DNA from: Symsagittifera roscoffensis
Lineage: Eukaryota; Xenacoelomorpha; Acoela; Convolutidae
Direction of reading: 5' to 3'
DNA: 64,000 nt
NCBI RefSeq assembly: GCF_963678635.1
Contig: NW_026971306.1
Location: 1-64,000 of the forward strand
Shown: positions 1 to 10,982 of the stretch, one piece after another
Layout: every line of letters begins with the position of its first letter
Position numbering within the stretch: the stretch's first letter is position 1
Notes under the pieces: model-generated
The model's database searches: none
The model's input: only the letters and a program-made list of their open reading frames with translations
What the model was told of the DNA's origin: nothing
Program-made: the position numbers and the translations under genes

Positions 1-417
1 TCTTCGGCTGTAGAGTCATCAAATACTCTTCTGTGATTTCCATTGTCATTTTTGGTTTTATACTCGCGTCGTCTAGTACTTGCAGTTGTTTCGAGTATTC
101 CATGTTCTTAAGAGCTACAAACATCGCACATGCTTTCCAGTTATAGAGGGACCAGTGTGCTTAGCAACAATTTCATTGTTTTTCAGAAAAGATTAAGCCT
201 GATCATTTTCTAGAAAAACAATAAAGATAAAACTGCTGAAAAAGCTTCTCATTGAAAATTTATAAGATTGTTGAAAGATGGTAATCCTTACCGTTGACCA
301 TAAACTCCACATTATGGTGCCATCCCAGCCTCCTCAACAGAGAACTCTGCTGTGCGGCTGTCCACGCCTTGATCACTGGCTCTATCTCATCTTCATTTGG
401 GCAAATCATCCTCACGC
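1..417 (-). CDS. Candidate host gene fragment, two exons, runs off the window
   Basis: Two open stretches on the minus strand join in phase. The upstream exon is 292-417, with an acceptor-like CTCATAG before it and a GTAAGG donor after it. It encodes 42 codons including the stretch MICPNEDEIEPVIKAWTAAQ. The downstream exon is 1-159, entered at a weak acceptor (GCTAAG), and stays open to the window edge with no stop. The one leftover base of the first exon plus two bases of the second restore a codon, so the phases agree. The 132-bp intron is short, as in nematodes. I do not recognise the family. It lies just outside the 5' LTR of element A and is the only sequence here that does not look like a transposon. 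The alternative is a chance open frame; the weak second acceptor keeps confidence low. Confidence 0.35.
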
Positions 418-646
418 CTATGAGAAGAAAACCATTAAAATTGTGTTTGCAGGCATTTTTATAATACTTACAAATTAATCCTAAGAACAAAGAAATATAT
501 CAATCCAAAGATCGAACAGCACCGGAACTGGCACAGCAACGGAACTTCGATAAATGCACACCCAAACTAAAAGTTTATTTGAATAAAATTGGTAGAAATC
601 ATTTTCAAATCAAAACATGGGTTTTGAAGTAAGAAGAAAAAAATAT

Positions 647-1056
647 TGGAACCTGATCTAAACTACATTTTATGATTGGATAAATTAGATATTTTACCAA
701 TGTAAAGTATTTAATATTAACCAATCATGATCCATCTAACTAACAACCCACTTATTTGTAAGTGCTGAAGTTACTTGTAATTTCAGCACCAGAGAGATTT
801 GAATTTAACTTAGAAATTAGTTGGACTCTCCCGAGCACTTCAGCAGCCGCAATAAACCAGTATACCCTAGATCTATTGAGCCTAGCAGAGACTAGTTAAA
901 CAACCTGAGACTAGATAGTATAAGAGTAAGATTAGGATCGGTATTAGACTAAGAAGTTGCACGAATCTATCCGGCCGAAAATAAGATAGCGTGACGAGCA
1001 GACGGTGTACCCTATCCGAAATTACTCTATGAGTTATACACTCCAGTCATAACTCA
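647..1056 (+). repeat. 5' LTR of element A
   Basis: The 410-bp repeat is paired with 19143-19552; the visible differences are single substitutions. A perfect 8-bp inverted repeat (GTGCTGAA at 762-769, TTCAGCAC at 782-789, 12-nt loop) is kept in both LTRs and in the diverged LTR at 24705, so it is probably a functional RNA or DNA structure. The LTR ends AACTCA directly before the primer-binding site. Confidence 0.95.
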
Positions 1057-1058
1057 TC

Positions 1059-1079
1059 TGGTGCGACCATAAGTCTCGA
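1059..1079 (+). promoter_or_regulatory. Primer-binding site of element A
   Basis: Two bases after the LTR the sequence reads TGGTGCGACCATAAGTCTCG. It starts with TGG, the complement of a tRNA CCA end, at the position expected for a minus-strand primer site. The same stretch with one or two changes follows the LTR of the degenerate copy at 25100. I could not assign the tRNA. Confidence 0.7.
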
Positions 1080-1143
1080 ACAAGACCTTAATAGCTTAGA
1101 ATTAACCAAAATAGATTAGAAATTAGACAAAAACATTTACAAA

Positions 1144-1377
1144 ATGTTATACGACAATAATTTAATCGAAATGTCTCTACGACTCAATAGATCAGAGCCA
1201 ATATTCCGAACCATAACAGAACTACCCGGAATTGGAAGAAGACCTCGAACCAGAGACGACATACGACAAAGTAGAAACTTGCCATATAGCTATATGATAG
1301 TTAGGCAAAAACCAGAACAAACTTTTATATTTAGAATACTACTGGCAATGAATTTAGATTTTCATTTGCAAACATAA
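1144..1377 (+). CDS. Small conserved leader ORF of element A (77 aa)
   Basis: This short basic protein begins about 65 nt after the primer-binding site, upstream of gag. It starts at ATG and contains conserved blocks such as MSLRLNRSEP and LLAMNLDFHLQT. I recognise no domain. It is likely real because two further copies, at 25196-25438 and 26063-26305 in the degenerate relative, remain open over 80 codons. They match most of its length although gag-pol around them is shattered. An ATTTCAGGCGC acceptor-like motif lies about 30 nt after the stop in all three copies, so the ORF may also serve as a 5' exon for spliced messages. Its function is unknown. Confidence 0.55.
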   Translation: MLYDNNLIEMSLRLNRSEPIFRTITELPGIGRRPRTRDDIRQSRNLPYSYMIVRQKPEQTFIFRILLAMNLDFHLQT

Positions 1378-2311
1378 AACCTTGAAGTTAATCTTCAAAA
1401 TCATTTCAGGCGCTAAACAAAATTATTAATATACAATAACGATTGATAAAAAGATCTAAGATCGTTTTCCTAAAACTCTGCAGTAATATACAAAACATGT
1501 TTGAAAAATATTTATTGAAAAATAAAAAATAAAAATTAGTAGCATGACAATAAATGGTTAGTAATCATAAATCATCCTGTTGTTCCAGCTTCATCACCTA
1601 AAACATAACAGCAATCATAAACCCACTAATATCATCAAAACACTAAATCTTTCCTTTACACACATTTAAAATTTTATTAAAACTTAAATTCACTTAATTT
1701 TAAAACCAGATCATCAAGGCTTATCCTTGGATCTTAAATCATTTTCTATTTAATTAAATTTAAAACTTGATCATCAAGGCCTATCCTTGGATCAAAAAAG
1801 AACAACTTTGTTCTCCTCCACCCACTTAACTAGTGTCTAACGACCTCAAACGTCGATTCACTATCCAACCCTTTCTAAAAACCCAGGACTAATAGAAATT
1901 TTTGAACAAAACTAATCATTCAAATTAGGATAAACAGTGAAGAACTTCGTTTATTCATCCTTCACTTGACCCCCCCTCTTACCAGACCCAGGATAAATCT
2001 TAGACTTAGTAAGTTTAAAATAGTATCTAACGAACTACTCGCGTTCTAATTATACCTGAACCTTGTGGATCGATTTACTATTCTCCAACCCTTGAACACA
2101 ATCACTACCCCTAAGTAAGATTAAGTAAGTTAACACCTTAACTTATACTAGCCACGAGAAAGTAAAAAATCATTCTTCGGAATCGATATACTTTTCTCTC
2201 CAACCCTGAACAAATAGACCCAGGTTAAGCTAACCAAAAAATCGTAAGAACTAACAGTTTAGGAAAATAGAAATCATTTAACAACCTTTTGCATCCGTCA
2301 TCCTAAACCTT
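1378..2311 (+). other. Structured non-coding leader of element A
   Basis: There is no convincing ORF here. Two tandem hairpin-forming motifs of the form GATCATCAAGG...CCTTGGATC lie around 1710-1795. Three imperfect modules (about 1833-1895, 2020-2100, 2155-2235) each carry an ATCGAT- or TCGATT-like core, then CTATCCAACCC or CTCCAACCC, then GACCCAGG-like sequence. Both groups are recognisable in the degenerate copy (25780-27170). This fits an RNA leader with packaging, dimerisation or ribosome-entry structure, but that role is inference. Confidence 0.5.
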
Positions 2312-2779
2312 ATGTCATTTAAAAACCTAGGAAATAAACAAACAATCGTTTTACACAATTGTGAAATAGATAACAAAAAATACGACCTTGTAATCACACC
2401 TCATACACAAACAGTTGGATACATTCGAACAAAACGACAAACACTAAAAAGAAAAATAATAACGAAACAAAGACAAATAACACGAAAAAGATTTTCAAAA
2501 AATCGAAACGCATTTTCAGAATCAGAAACCAACAGTTTAGACGAACTTTACAAACTAAAAGAATCAATAGATAAAAATTGCCCACTTCACGATCAATTAT
2601 ATTTTTCTGACTCAGAAACAACTTCAAATTCATCAAAAAGAGGAAAAAGAAGAATAAAAAAGCAGTATAAACACAAACCAGTACATTTATACAATTGGAA
2701 TCAACCAATTCGACACATTAATAATTACATATTAACAGTCATCGAACGAAAAAATGAGCTCAACGCACACCCCAGGTGA
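2312..2779 (+). CDS. Basic 155-aa ORF before gag-pol in element A
   Basis: The protein is Lys/Arg-rich, with clusters such as KRQTLKRKIITKQRQITRKR around residues 40-60 and a second basic run near residue 110; an acidic Ser/Glu segment lies between them. There is no known domain. It starts at ATG and ends inside the next ORF, overlapping gag-pol by 26 nt in another frame across an A-run (CGAAAAAATGAG). That arrangement allows either reinitiation at the gag-pol ATG or ribosomal frameshifting. A shortened homologue with an early stop is present at 27246-27485. It could be a nucleic-acid-binding or matrix-like protein; this is a guess from charge alone. Confidence 0.6.
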   Translation: MSFKNLGNKQTIVLHNCEIDNKKYDLVITPHTQTVGYIRTKRQTLKRKIITKQRQITRKRFSKNRNAFSESETNSLDELYKLKESIDKNCPLHDQLYFSDSETTSNSSKRGKRRIKKQYKHKPVHLYNWNQPIRHINNYILTVIERKNELNAHPR

Positions 2780-5700
2780 CGAAACCCCAGATGATGATGA
2801 AATCTTTCCTTTTATAGTAGATGCAACCACTGATAGAGGACAGCATATATTTTGCAAAAATTTACTATTAAATTCATTTGAACCCGGAATCAGTCCATGT
2901 AAAACAGAGTTCCCAGATGTAAAAATCAAAAGACAAATCATAGACCACTACTTAAAAGATATATGCAACATAACACAACAGTATGGAATCTACTCCATAG
3001 AATTCACCTCACCAAACCATAATCATAGAAAATATACAATTCAAACAGACGATCTTGATTTAGAATTTTCAAAAGTTTTTTCAGAATATATAAAAAGCAT
3101 CCAATATCATAACTCACAAAGAGCAAACTCCATATTCACCAATGAAGTTTTCGCAATAATATATAGTTATATTTCGATATTAGAAAATGAAATCCCAATA
3201 ACAAATGTCTCACCGACAGAAACATCTAAACATTTAAGAGTACGACATGAAATCACACTACTCTCTAGTTATTTAAACATCATTAAAGAAAATTTCACGA
3301 AAGACGACGTTTCACAACATACAAAACACGATCTACAAAAAATTTTGGCATGGTTCATAATAGATTATTTCACACACAATATTGATTTAATTGCACAAGC
3401 AAGAAAAAATTTTAGACCCCAAAACTCGAACGATGATACCGCTATCACAGAACAATCAGATTATGTTTGGGACCCCGAATGGTCTCATCCCGCATTTATA
3501 AGCTTCCCACAATCAATCTCAAGTCAAGCAATAAGTACGATATCTTACATAAGAGATTACGTAAAAATAATACCATTCACCATTGATGCAACACCATTAA
3601 ACTATAATACATTTTTGCCCGATACACAAAATAATAGTTTAAACTCTACAGTCATACACAATGAAAACCTCAATGGAACTAGGAATCTTACTCAACAAGA
3701 TATCCAGACACCATCACACTTCATGAATGAAGAAATTGTACACACAACAACTACACAACAAAGTATTTCACCAATACGCCCAAATTTAACAACACCAAGA
3801 AATACAAATCCTTCACAAACACAGGTAACCTTACAATCAACCGTTAAACCTTCGGTTGCCCCTAAATATTCACATATGGATTACCAAACATACAGACCCA
3901 TGACAATACCATCAAAAACACGCAAAACATTCACTAGAAACAACTTTGCAGACCATAATTATAATTATACACATCCATCAAAAACATATAATCAACCACA
4001 AAGAAATTTTAACCAATATACAAGATCTCGAAATTGGGATAACCCAATGACCCAACCTAATTCAGTAAATTTCCAAACAAATTTACATCCTCCACAGGAT
4101 CGTAGTGAAAACTATCCATTTTTTCAACAAAATAAAAATAAAAAACAGACATCTTATCAAATGGATTATTTATCCTCAGATGATGATTTCTTACAACCAG
4201 ATATATTTGCACCAAATACTCAAGAATATCGTAGACAAGGAATACAGAAAACACGTACAAATCATAAAAATTTTTCTCCACAACCAATAGATGCACAACA
4301 TCAACAACCAATTCAACAACAAAATCTAATTAATACACAATCTTTTCAACCAATTCAACAACAAAATCCAATGACTACACACTCGTATCAACCATCACAA
4401 ATGCAAAATGAAATACCACTCCCATATTATCTCCAACAACATGAAATAACAAGAAACCAACTTTCAAATTTTTCTCAAATGCCAAATGCAGCAGAATCAT
4501 TACAAATGACAATGAATCCATACCTTATGGGTGGATCATCAATAACATCAAACAAACCTTTAATGGTTTTCACAGGAACAGACCCTGAATACTCTGTAGA
4601 AGATTATTTAAATGCAGTAACAGCAAACCTGATTTTAAATATTGGACCTGAACCAATTAATACGCCACTACATCAAAACTGGATACATCGACGCACAGCG
4701 TTGATACAAACAAACTTAGATGGCGCAGCCCAAAAATGGTTTTCAGTACTACCTCTAGAAATAAAATCAAACTGGAAAAGGTTTACACAGGAATTTTCAA
4801 AAATGTTTGACTCCGAAAGAAACAAACAACAACAAAGAGTTTTATGTAATGAAATTCGCAGATTACCAAACGAAACCATCAAGCAATTAGCAGTACGAAT
4901 CGAAACACTAGTTCGAAAAGCATATTCACTAAATACACACGACTATAAAAACACAAAGATGACAGAAATCTTAATGATGACCTTAACACCACAATTAAGG
5001 AAAATAGCAATAAAAAAGAGAGCATCCCATCCTTCTTCAATTCGAGAACCCGATTTAGATTTTCGAAAACTAGTAGACAAACTAGAACAAGCAGAAATCA
5101 CGATGAAACTAGAAGAAACGGAAAATCTGAAATTACAATACGTTAACAGAATTGAAACGACTCCCACTAATATTAATAATATACAGGAATCAGAGACAGA
5201 CCTCGTTGAAAAAATCACTGAAATACTCAATATTTACGAAAAGAACCCAAACTTTAAAGGCAAACCATCTTTCAAAAAATGGTGTAATTATTGCCGACGA
5301 TACGGACATAGTATTTCCGAATGTAGACAAAAACAGCAAGACAATCAAAATAAACCTCAAAAATATAAAGAACCAAATAAATCATTCTATCAATACATGA
5401 AAAAAGATCAAAATCTACCGAACAAAACAGTCTACAGCAACAACAGTTCAGGAAAACCACTCCCGAACAATACAATTTATACAAGAAATCAATCACCATA
5501 TAACTCAAGTTATAGAGGAAGATCGCCAGAACGAAGAAACACACAAAATTCATCACAAAATCACTACAATAGACCAAATAGTAGAAGTAACTACTCCAGA
5601 TCAAATTCAAATACACAACGATTTGTTTCTAGATCTAATTCCCAATCAAGAAATAACTACTATCCAAACAACCAATCACGAAATTCATCATACAATAGGA

Positions 5701-8700
5701 ATAGAAACTACTCCTATAATCGAAATAGAAGTTATTCAAACAACCGAAACCAGAATTACCCGAACAATCGATCAAGGAATAACTCATATAATAGATCGAA
5801 CTATAACAGACCAAACAGCAATTATCAAAATAGACCGCGAAATAATTCACAAAATCGACACTCAAGTTATAATAATCGTTATAGAAATTATTCCCAATCA
5901 CCACACCGGAATAATAATAACTATAATAATTCTAATAATCGCCACAGAAGTAGTACACCTAAACATCAAAGACATATTAATCAAGTACAATCTAATCCAG
6001 AAACAACATCAGACCCTCCAGGTATTGATGACACAGTAACTGATACGTTACAACTCAATCAAATAAACTGTACATCATCAGATTCAGAAAGTGATACAGA
6101 AAACACTCTTTCTATCAATATGATAAAAGTCGAAAATGACTATGAATCTGTCATATATGAACAACCTTTTTCATCACACATATATGAAAATCAATCAGAA
6201 TTTCTTCAAAATTATTACACTACACCCATAAATTCCACACCAACGACGCAAGAAACAAATGAGATTAACACTACAAATCAAACCAATAAAAATATCAAAA
6301 CAAAATGCTTGAATACAAACCACATTTATCAAAATATACAAAAAGAACAACCCAAAGAAAAAATTTGGACAATACCATTTCTCTTAGAAAGCCCAAGAAA
6401 TAAAGAATTTCAACCACCAGACCTTGAAATAGATTTTTTAATTGATTCAGGAGCAGAATCAAACATAATAAACATCCCCACATGGAATGAAATAAAAACT
6501 TTACACCCAAAACTAACACCTCTTGAAACCTCCAGTAAGTTAGCAACAGCACAAGGATCAACATTGATAAACTACGGAAAAATCCAATTATTTCTCCTCC
6601 CCACCAGAACAATGGAGCAAAGCAAAATTTTAAATAAGCCATTTAAACAAATATTCCATATCACTGATATTAAATATAATATCATTGGAATACCATTTAT
6701 TTCGAAGTATATACCAACAATTAACATACTAAATAGTAAAATATTAATCAAAGATAAATATACAAAAACAAAAGAAACATCCTTAACATTTTTTCAAAGA
6801 TTAAATAAACAACCACCATTCTTTTCAAAATTCTACCCGATATTTAACCAACAAAGAAAACACTTGAAACCACTATCAGGAAATATCTATAATTTTTCAA
6901 TTAAACAAGTTCACCAATATGATAAAGAACAAAACAAACAAAAATTTTATATGTCAGATTTTGAATTCAAACCTATTCACAAATTTTTCAAAATCACAAT
7001 CTCATCCATAAAATATTTGAAAAATTCGAATTCAGATATCATTTCCTTACATGTCTATAACAACACACCTTACCAAGTAACATTACCTTTAGGACTTTTA
7101 GGATATTGTGAAACCAACGCTACAATATCACCAATACACGAAAAAGCCTATCGCGTAAATAATATACTCCAATTACTAGATATTTGCCAATCTACAATTC
7201 TTAATGAAGAATTATCTATAAATAATATAATAAGTAACGAAAACAGAAGTACGGATTATTTCACAAAAACTCCATATTTCAAACCTACATTCAACATAAG
7301 TAACTACACAGAGGACCAACAGAAATTTTTAACAATGTTTAATTTCCAACATTCACAAATAACACAAGACGAATTCGAAAAGTTAGCCAAACAGCTAATT
7401 AAATATTCATCAGTCTATGCAACATCAAAATTCGATGTTGGAAAAATCAGTTCATCACTACATCTCCCGTTAAAACCAGACGCAGTTTTCAAAAAACAGA
7501 GAGCAAGTAAAGTACCAATTCACTTACATGATAAAGTAAACAGATTACTCGATATTTTAGAACAATACAACATTATATCACCAGTTAATAAAGAAGAACA
7601 ACCAAAAGGCAACACATTTATCAACCCCGTTATCATTCTAGCTAAAGGAGAATCATTAAAAATCGTTCTCGATGCTAGATACCTCAACTCACTTATAGAT
7701 GAATCAAAATGTAATTGGCCCATTGAACCAATACAAGTTATTTTAACAAAAATAAACGGCAAATACTTTACAACCGCCGATATGAATAGTGCATACAATC
7801 AAATGCCACTAGATGAACAATCACGACGTTTAACACAATTTGTTATCGGAAACCAACAATATGAATTCAACCGCTTATTCTATGGAATATCCATAGGACC
7901 AGCAGCATTTTCAGCTTTTATGAGCAAAATTTTTAGACCACTAATACTCAAGAAAAACGCAATCACCTATTTAGACGATGTTTTTATGCAATCACAAACA
8001 AAAGACGAGATGTTGAATGTTTTAGAAAAATATCACCAAATACTTCAGAACGAAAATCTGAAGGCCGCCCCCGATAAATCACACTTCTTTTTGACAAGAG
8101 TTAAATTCTTAGGACATAATATAGAAAGAAAAACAATCACTCCATTGAAATCACGCATTGACGCTATTCAAAAACTTCAACCACCAACAAATAAAAAGAA
8201 AATCCAAGAATTTCTTGGAATGTTAAACTTTTTAAGTAAATATGTTTATAAAATGCAATTATATCTACGACCATTTTATAACATCCTTAGACAACAAAAT
8301 AATTTTGAATGGAACACAGAACATCAAACACGATTTGAAGAAATAAAGAAACTTTTAACTGAACAAATTTCAAACACAATTCCAGATTCAAATCAACCAT
8401 TTTATGCAATGTGCGATGCTTCGAACTTTGGCATCGGTGCAGCACTATTACAATCACATAATGGTACAAATAAAATGAACCTCATATCAGCAAATTCTCG
8501 ATTATTCACTCAAGCAGAGCTACGACTCTCAACTCTAATGAGAGAATGTACAGCCATAATATATACACTAACAGAATATGAATTTCTGATACTTGGATCA
8601 AAACATCCCACAGTTCTATTCACAGACCATAAACCAATCATCTTTCTTTTTACACAAAAGTCTAATCCAAACCACCGAGTTTATAGATTTCAACTCATTT

Positions 8701-10982
8701 TAATGAAATTCCCAAACTTACATATAGTTTGGACCGCAGGAAAAAATCTTGCATTACCAGACACCTTAAGTCGAAATACACCACCTGAATTACTTACACG
8801 AAAAACAACAGTTGAAATACCCAAAAACATAAAATTCTACCTTGCAGAAAACGAAACATCACCCCGATTGGAATGCAAATATGCAGTAAAAACTGATATT
8901 GAACAATCACAAATAAATAGTTTACAACATTTCCCACTTTATTTAGATTGTCAAAATAATCATTATGAAGTTGATCTACTTGGAACATCAACTTTCAAAC
9001 CAATCCCATATTCTCAATGGATAAAAAATAACACCCAACAAAAACGAACAAAACAACACCCACCTAAGAAAGACCATTTTCCACTAATTGAAAAAGAAAA
9101 TTTAACTGATAAAATAAATTTATCAGGACCACAAACAAATGATTCAAAATACACAATAAATCAAGTTTTTGACCTCCACGACCCACTTGATACAATACCC
9201 TTATCTAAATTCGAAATTGAAAACATTTTTCTCCCTCCAACAGAAACAATTACAATTTCAACACTGAAACAATATCAAAATCTTGACCCGATATTTAGAC
9301 AACTAAAATCATGGCACAAATATAAAACTAAACCTGTCAAGGCAGATTCAACCATTCTAGGAAATAAAACACTCCTCCGATATTTTCGAAAATTCAATAA
9401 TACAACAATTAACGAAAACACAGACCTTCTAGAATACACACTAAATGAATCTACAGTTCCCTGTCTCCCTTTAAGTATGATTCTCATAGCTTTTAATATT
9501 TCACATACGCAAAATATTAAAGGACATTCTGGATCAGAAAAAACATATTCAAACTTTATACAAAATTTTTACTTCCCAAATGCACCAATTTGGATAAAAG
9601 TACTATGCAATGATTGTATAGTATGTCAACTAAATAAACCTTACCCAAACCAAAAACAAATAGCACAAAAACAAGATTTTAAAGGACAAAGCTTGTACTT
9701 TAACCATCGTATCTCATTTGATACTAAAGGACCAATTTCACCCTCATCCGAAGGAAACTCCTACATTATGGTAATTGTTGACGCATTTACACATTATGTA
9801 GCACTTAACCCAGTACCACATTGTAACGCTTATTACGCTTACACAACACTCTATGAACACTGGATAGCAAAATTCGGACTACCAGAAATTTTAGTCACAG
9901 ACAACGGTACAGAATTCATAAATAATGAAATTATCACACTATGTCATTTATACAACATTAAACACAAACCACGTACATCTCACGCACCTTGGACAAACGG
10001 CTTAGTCGAAGGTATGAACCGTTCATTACAAGAATATCTTAGATGTATCATCAACGGAAATGATACAAAATATACCGAATGGTCAGCAGATGTAAAATTA
10101 TTTCCCTTAGCATATAATTCACAAATTACGACAACTTTAGGAATGTCACCATACGAAATGGTTTTTAACCAAAAGCCACGCAAACCAATAATGTTTACAG
10201 CAAATTCTCATAAAAACGCACAAGGTTATTGTCAACCAAATAAAGACTCAATTTGTTATAACCTACCTTTACATACACACGATGAAGATCATTTTCATCA
10301 CCCACAAATTCTTAAACTAGCCTCCGGTACACACACCGAATGGATTCTAAATAGAGATAAAAAACACAATGAAATTTATCAAAAAATAACAAAAAAGTTA
10401 TTACAAAGACAAAACATTAATGAACAAATCAATTCACGTTTTACACCAGCCTCCGAATTAAAAATTGGAACATTTGTTTTAATACCTAATTTTAATACTC
10501 AAAAAGGAATTTCTAAAAAATTACAACCCCTTCGAAAAGGACCATACCAAATAATTGCAAGACCCACTGATGTCACATATAAAATTACCGACTCAAACAA
10601 AAAAGAAATCGTTCAACATCGAAACAACCTATTACCTTATTACCCAAAAGAATACGCACTCCGCGAATTAACTCAATTATATTCTTTCACAGGATTAAAA
10701 ATCATTCAAAATGAACCACATCTGAAAAACACAGAACAAAATGATAACCCCACCGAAAATCAAAACACAAAACCAACCGCCACCAAAAACAATACACAAA
10801 ACCATAAAGAATCCCCAAAACAAAGAAAAAATAGAAAAATGACCGAACAAATAATACCCCAAGAACAAATCGACAAATCAGAAAATAGAAAAACAACAAG
10901 ACTCCGAAATCAACCACGTAAAAACTATAAAATATTCATCCCCCAATCTAAAATTTTAAAGAAAGTGGAATTTCAAAAGTAA
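2754..10982 (+). CDS. gag-pol: Gag-Pol polyprotein of element A (2742 aa, Ty3/gypsy type)
   Basis: A single uninterrupted frame supplies the structural and replication proteins. Residues 1-580 are a Gln/Asn-rich N-terminal region, and about 590-790 are a capsid-like domain. A CX2CX4HX4C zinc knuckle starts at Cys844. Residues 860-1090 are extremely Arg/Asn/Ser/Tyr-rich. The protease has DSG at 1231. The RT spans about 1590-1790 with catalytic YLDD at 1739-1742. RNase H has its first Asp at 1888. Integrase has a zinc-binding H2251, H2258, C2288, C2291 module and a D2323, D2383, E2419 triad with the typical 35-residue last spacing, followed by a GPY-like C-terminal module (GPYQII). RNase H before integrase defines Ty3/gypsy. 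Fusing gag and pol with no stop or frameshift between them is unusual for retroviruses. All catalytic residues seen are intact, so the protein may be active. Confidence 0.95.
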   Translation: MSSTHTPGDETPDDDEIFPFIVDATTDRGQHIFCKNLLLNSFEPGISPCKTEFPDVKIKRQIIDHYLKDICNITQQYGIYSIEFTSPNHNHRKYTIQTDDLDLEFSKVFSEYIKSIQYHNSQRANSIFTNEVFAIIYSYISILENEIPITNVSPTETSKHLRVRHEITLLSSYLNIIKENFTKDDVSQHTKHDLQKILAWFIIDYFTHNIDLIAQARKNFRPQNSNDDTAITEQSDYVWDPEWSHPAFISFPQSISSQAISTISYIRDYVKIIPFTIDATPLNYNTFLPDTQNNSLNSTVIHNENLNGTRNLTQQDIQTPSHFMNEEIVHTTTTQQSISPIRPNLTTPRNTNPSQTQVTLQSTVKPSVAPKYSHMDYQTYRPMTIPSKTRKTFTRNNFADHNYNYTHPSKTYNQPQRNFNQYTRSRNWDNPMTQPNSVNFQTNLHPPQDRSENYPFFQQNKNKKQTSYQMDYLSSDDDFLQPDIFAPNTQEYRRQGIQKTRTNHKNFSPQPIDAQHQQPIQQQNLINTQSFQPIQQQNPMTTHSYQPSQMQNEIPLPYYLQQHEITRNQLSNFSQMPNAAESLQMTMNPYLMGGSSITSNKPLMVFTGTDPEYSVEDYLNAVTANLILNIGPEPINTPLHQNWIHRRTALIQTNLDGAAQKWFSVLPLEIKSNWKRFTQEFSKMFDSERNKQQQRVLCNEIRRLPNETIKQLAVRIETLVRKAYSLNTHDYKNTKMTEILMMTLTPQLRKIAIKKRASHPSSIREPDLDFRKLVDKLEQAEITMKLEETENLKLQYVNRIETTPTNINNIQESETDLVEKITEILNIYEKNPNFKGKPSFKKWCNYCRRYGHSISECRQKQQDNQNKPQKYKEPNKSFYQYMKKDQNLPNKTVYSNNSSGKPLPNNTIYTRNQSPYNSSYRGRSPERRNTQNSSQNHYNRPNSRSNYSRSNSNTQRFVSRSNSQSRNNYYPNNQSRNSSYNRNRNYSYNRNRSYSNNRNQNYPNNRSRNNSYNRSNYNRPNSNYQNRPRNNSQNRHSSYNNRYRNYSQSPHRNNNNYNNSNNRHRSSTPKHQRHINQVQSNPETTSDPPGIDDTVTDTLQLNQINCTSSDSESDTENTLSINMIKVENDYESVIYEQPFSSHIYENQSEFLQNYYTTPINSTPTTQETNEINTTNQTNKNIKTKCLNTNHIYQNIQKEQPKEKIWTIPFLLESPRNKEFQPPDLEIDFLIDSGAESNIINIPTWNEIKTLHPKLTPLETSSKLATAQGSTLINYGKIQLFLLPTRTMEQSKILNKPFKQIFHITDIKYNIIGIPFISKYIPTINILNSKILIKDKYTKTKETSLTFFQRLNKQPPFFSKFYPIFNQQRKHLKPLSGNIYNFSIKQVHQYDKEQNKQKFYMSDFEFKPIHKFFKITISSIKYLKNSNSDIISLHVYNNTPYQVTLPLGLLGYCETNATISPIHEKAYRVNNILQLLDICQSTILNEELSINNIISNENRSTDYFTKTPYFKPTFNISNYTEDQQKFLTMFNFQHSQITQDEFEKLAKQLIKYSSVYATSKFDVGKISSSLHLPLKPDAVFKKQRASKVPIHLHDKVNRLLDILEQYNIISPVNKEEQPKGNTFINPVIILAKGESLKIVLDARYLNSLIDESKCNWPIEPIQVILTKINGKYFTTADMNSAYNQMPLDEQSRRLTQFVIGNQQYEFNRLFYGISIGPAAFSAFMSKIFRPLILKKNAITYLDDVFMQSQTKDEMLNVLEKYHQILQNENLKAAPDKSHFFLTRVKFLGHNIERKTITPLKSRIDAIQKLQPPTNKKKIQEFLGMLNFLSKYVYKMQLYLRPFYNILRQQNNFEWNTEHQTRFEEIKKLLTEQISNTIPDSNQPFYAMCDASNFGIGAALLQSHNGTNKMNLISANSRLFTQAELRLSTLMRECTAIIYTLTEYEFLILGSKHPTVLFTDHKPIIFLFTQKSNPNHRVYRFQLILMKFPNLHIVWTAGKNLALPDTLSRNTPPELLTRKTTVEIPKNIKFYLAENETSPRLECKYAVKTDIEQSQINSLQHFPLYLDCQNNHYEVDLLGTSTFKPIPYSQWIKNNTQQKRTKQHPPKKDHFPLIEKENLTDKINLSGPQTNDSKYTINQVFDLHDPLDTIPLSKFEIENIFLPPTETITISTLKQYQNLDPIFRQLKSWHKYKTKPVKADSTILGNKTLLRYFRKFNNTTINENTDLLEYTLNESTVPCLPLSMILIAFNISHTQNIKGHSGSEKTYSNFIQNFYFPNAPIWIKVLCNDCIVCQLNKPYPNQKQIAQKQDFKGQSLYFNHRISFDTKGPISPSSEGNSYIMVIVDAFTHYVALNPVPHCNAYYAYTTLYEHWIAKFGLPEILVTDNGTEFINNEIITLCHLYNIKHKPRTSHAPWTNGLVEGMNRSLQEYLRCIINGNDTKYTEWSADVKLFPLAYNSQITTTLGMSPYEMVFNQKPRKPIMFTANSHKNAQGYCQPNKDSICYNLPLHTHDEDHFHHPQILKLASGTHTEWILNRDKKHNEIYQKITKKLLQRQNINEQINSRFTPASELKIGTFVLIPNFNTQKGISKKLQPLRKGPYQIIARPTDVTYKITDSNKKEIVQHRNNLLPYYPKEYALRELTQLYSFTGLKIIQNEPHLKNTEQNDNPTENQNTKPTATKNNTQNHKESPKQRKNRKMTEQIIPQEQIDKSENRKTTRLRNQPRKNYKIFIPQSKILKKVEFQK

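Noticed and set aside
2394..2708. Minus-strand hydrophobic ORF opposite the basic ORF
   Set aside because: It is the antisense of a Lys-rich coding region, which always reads as Phe/Leu; it has no independent support.
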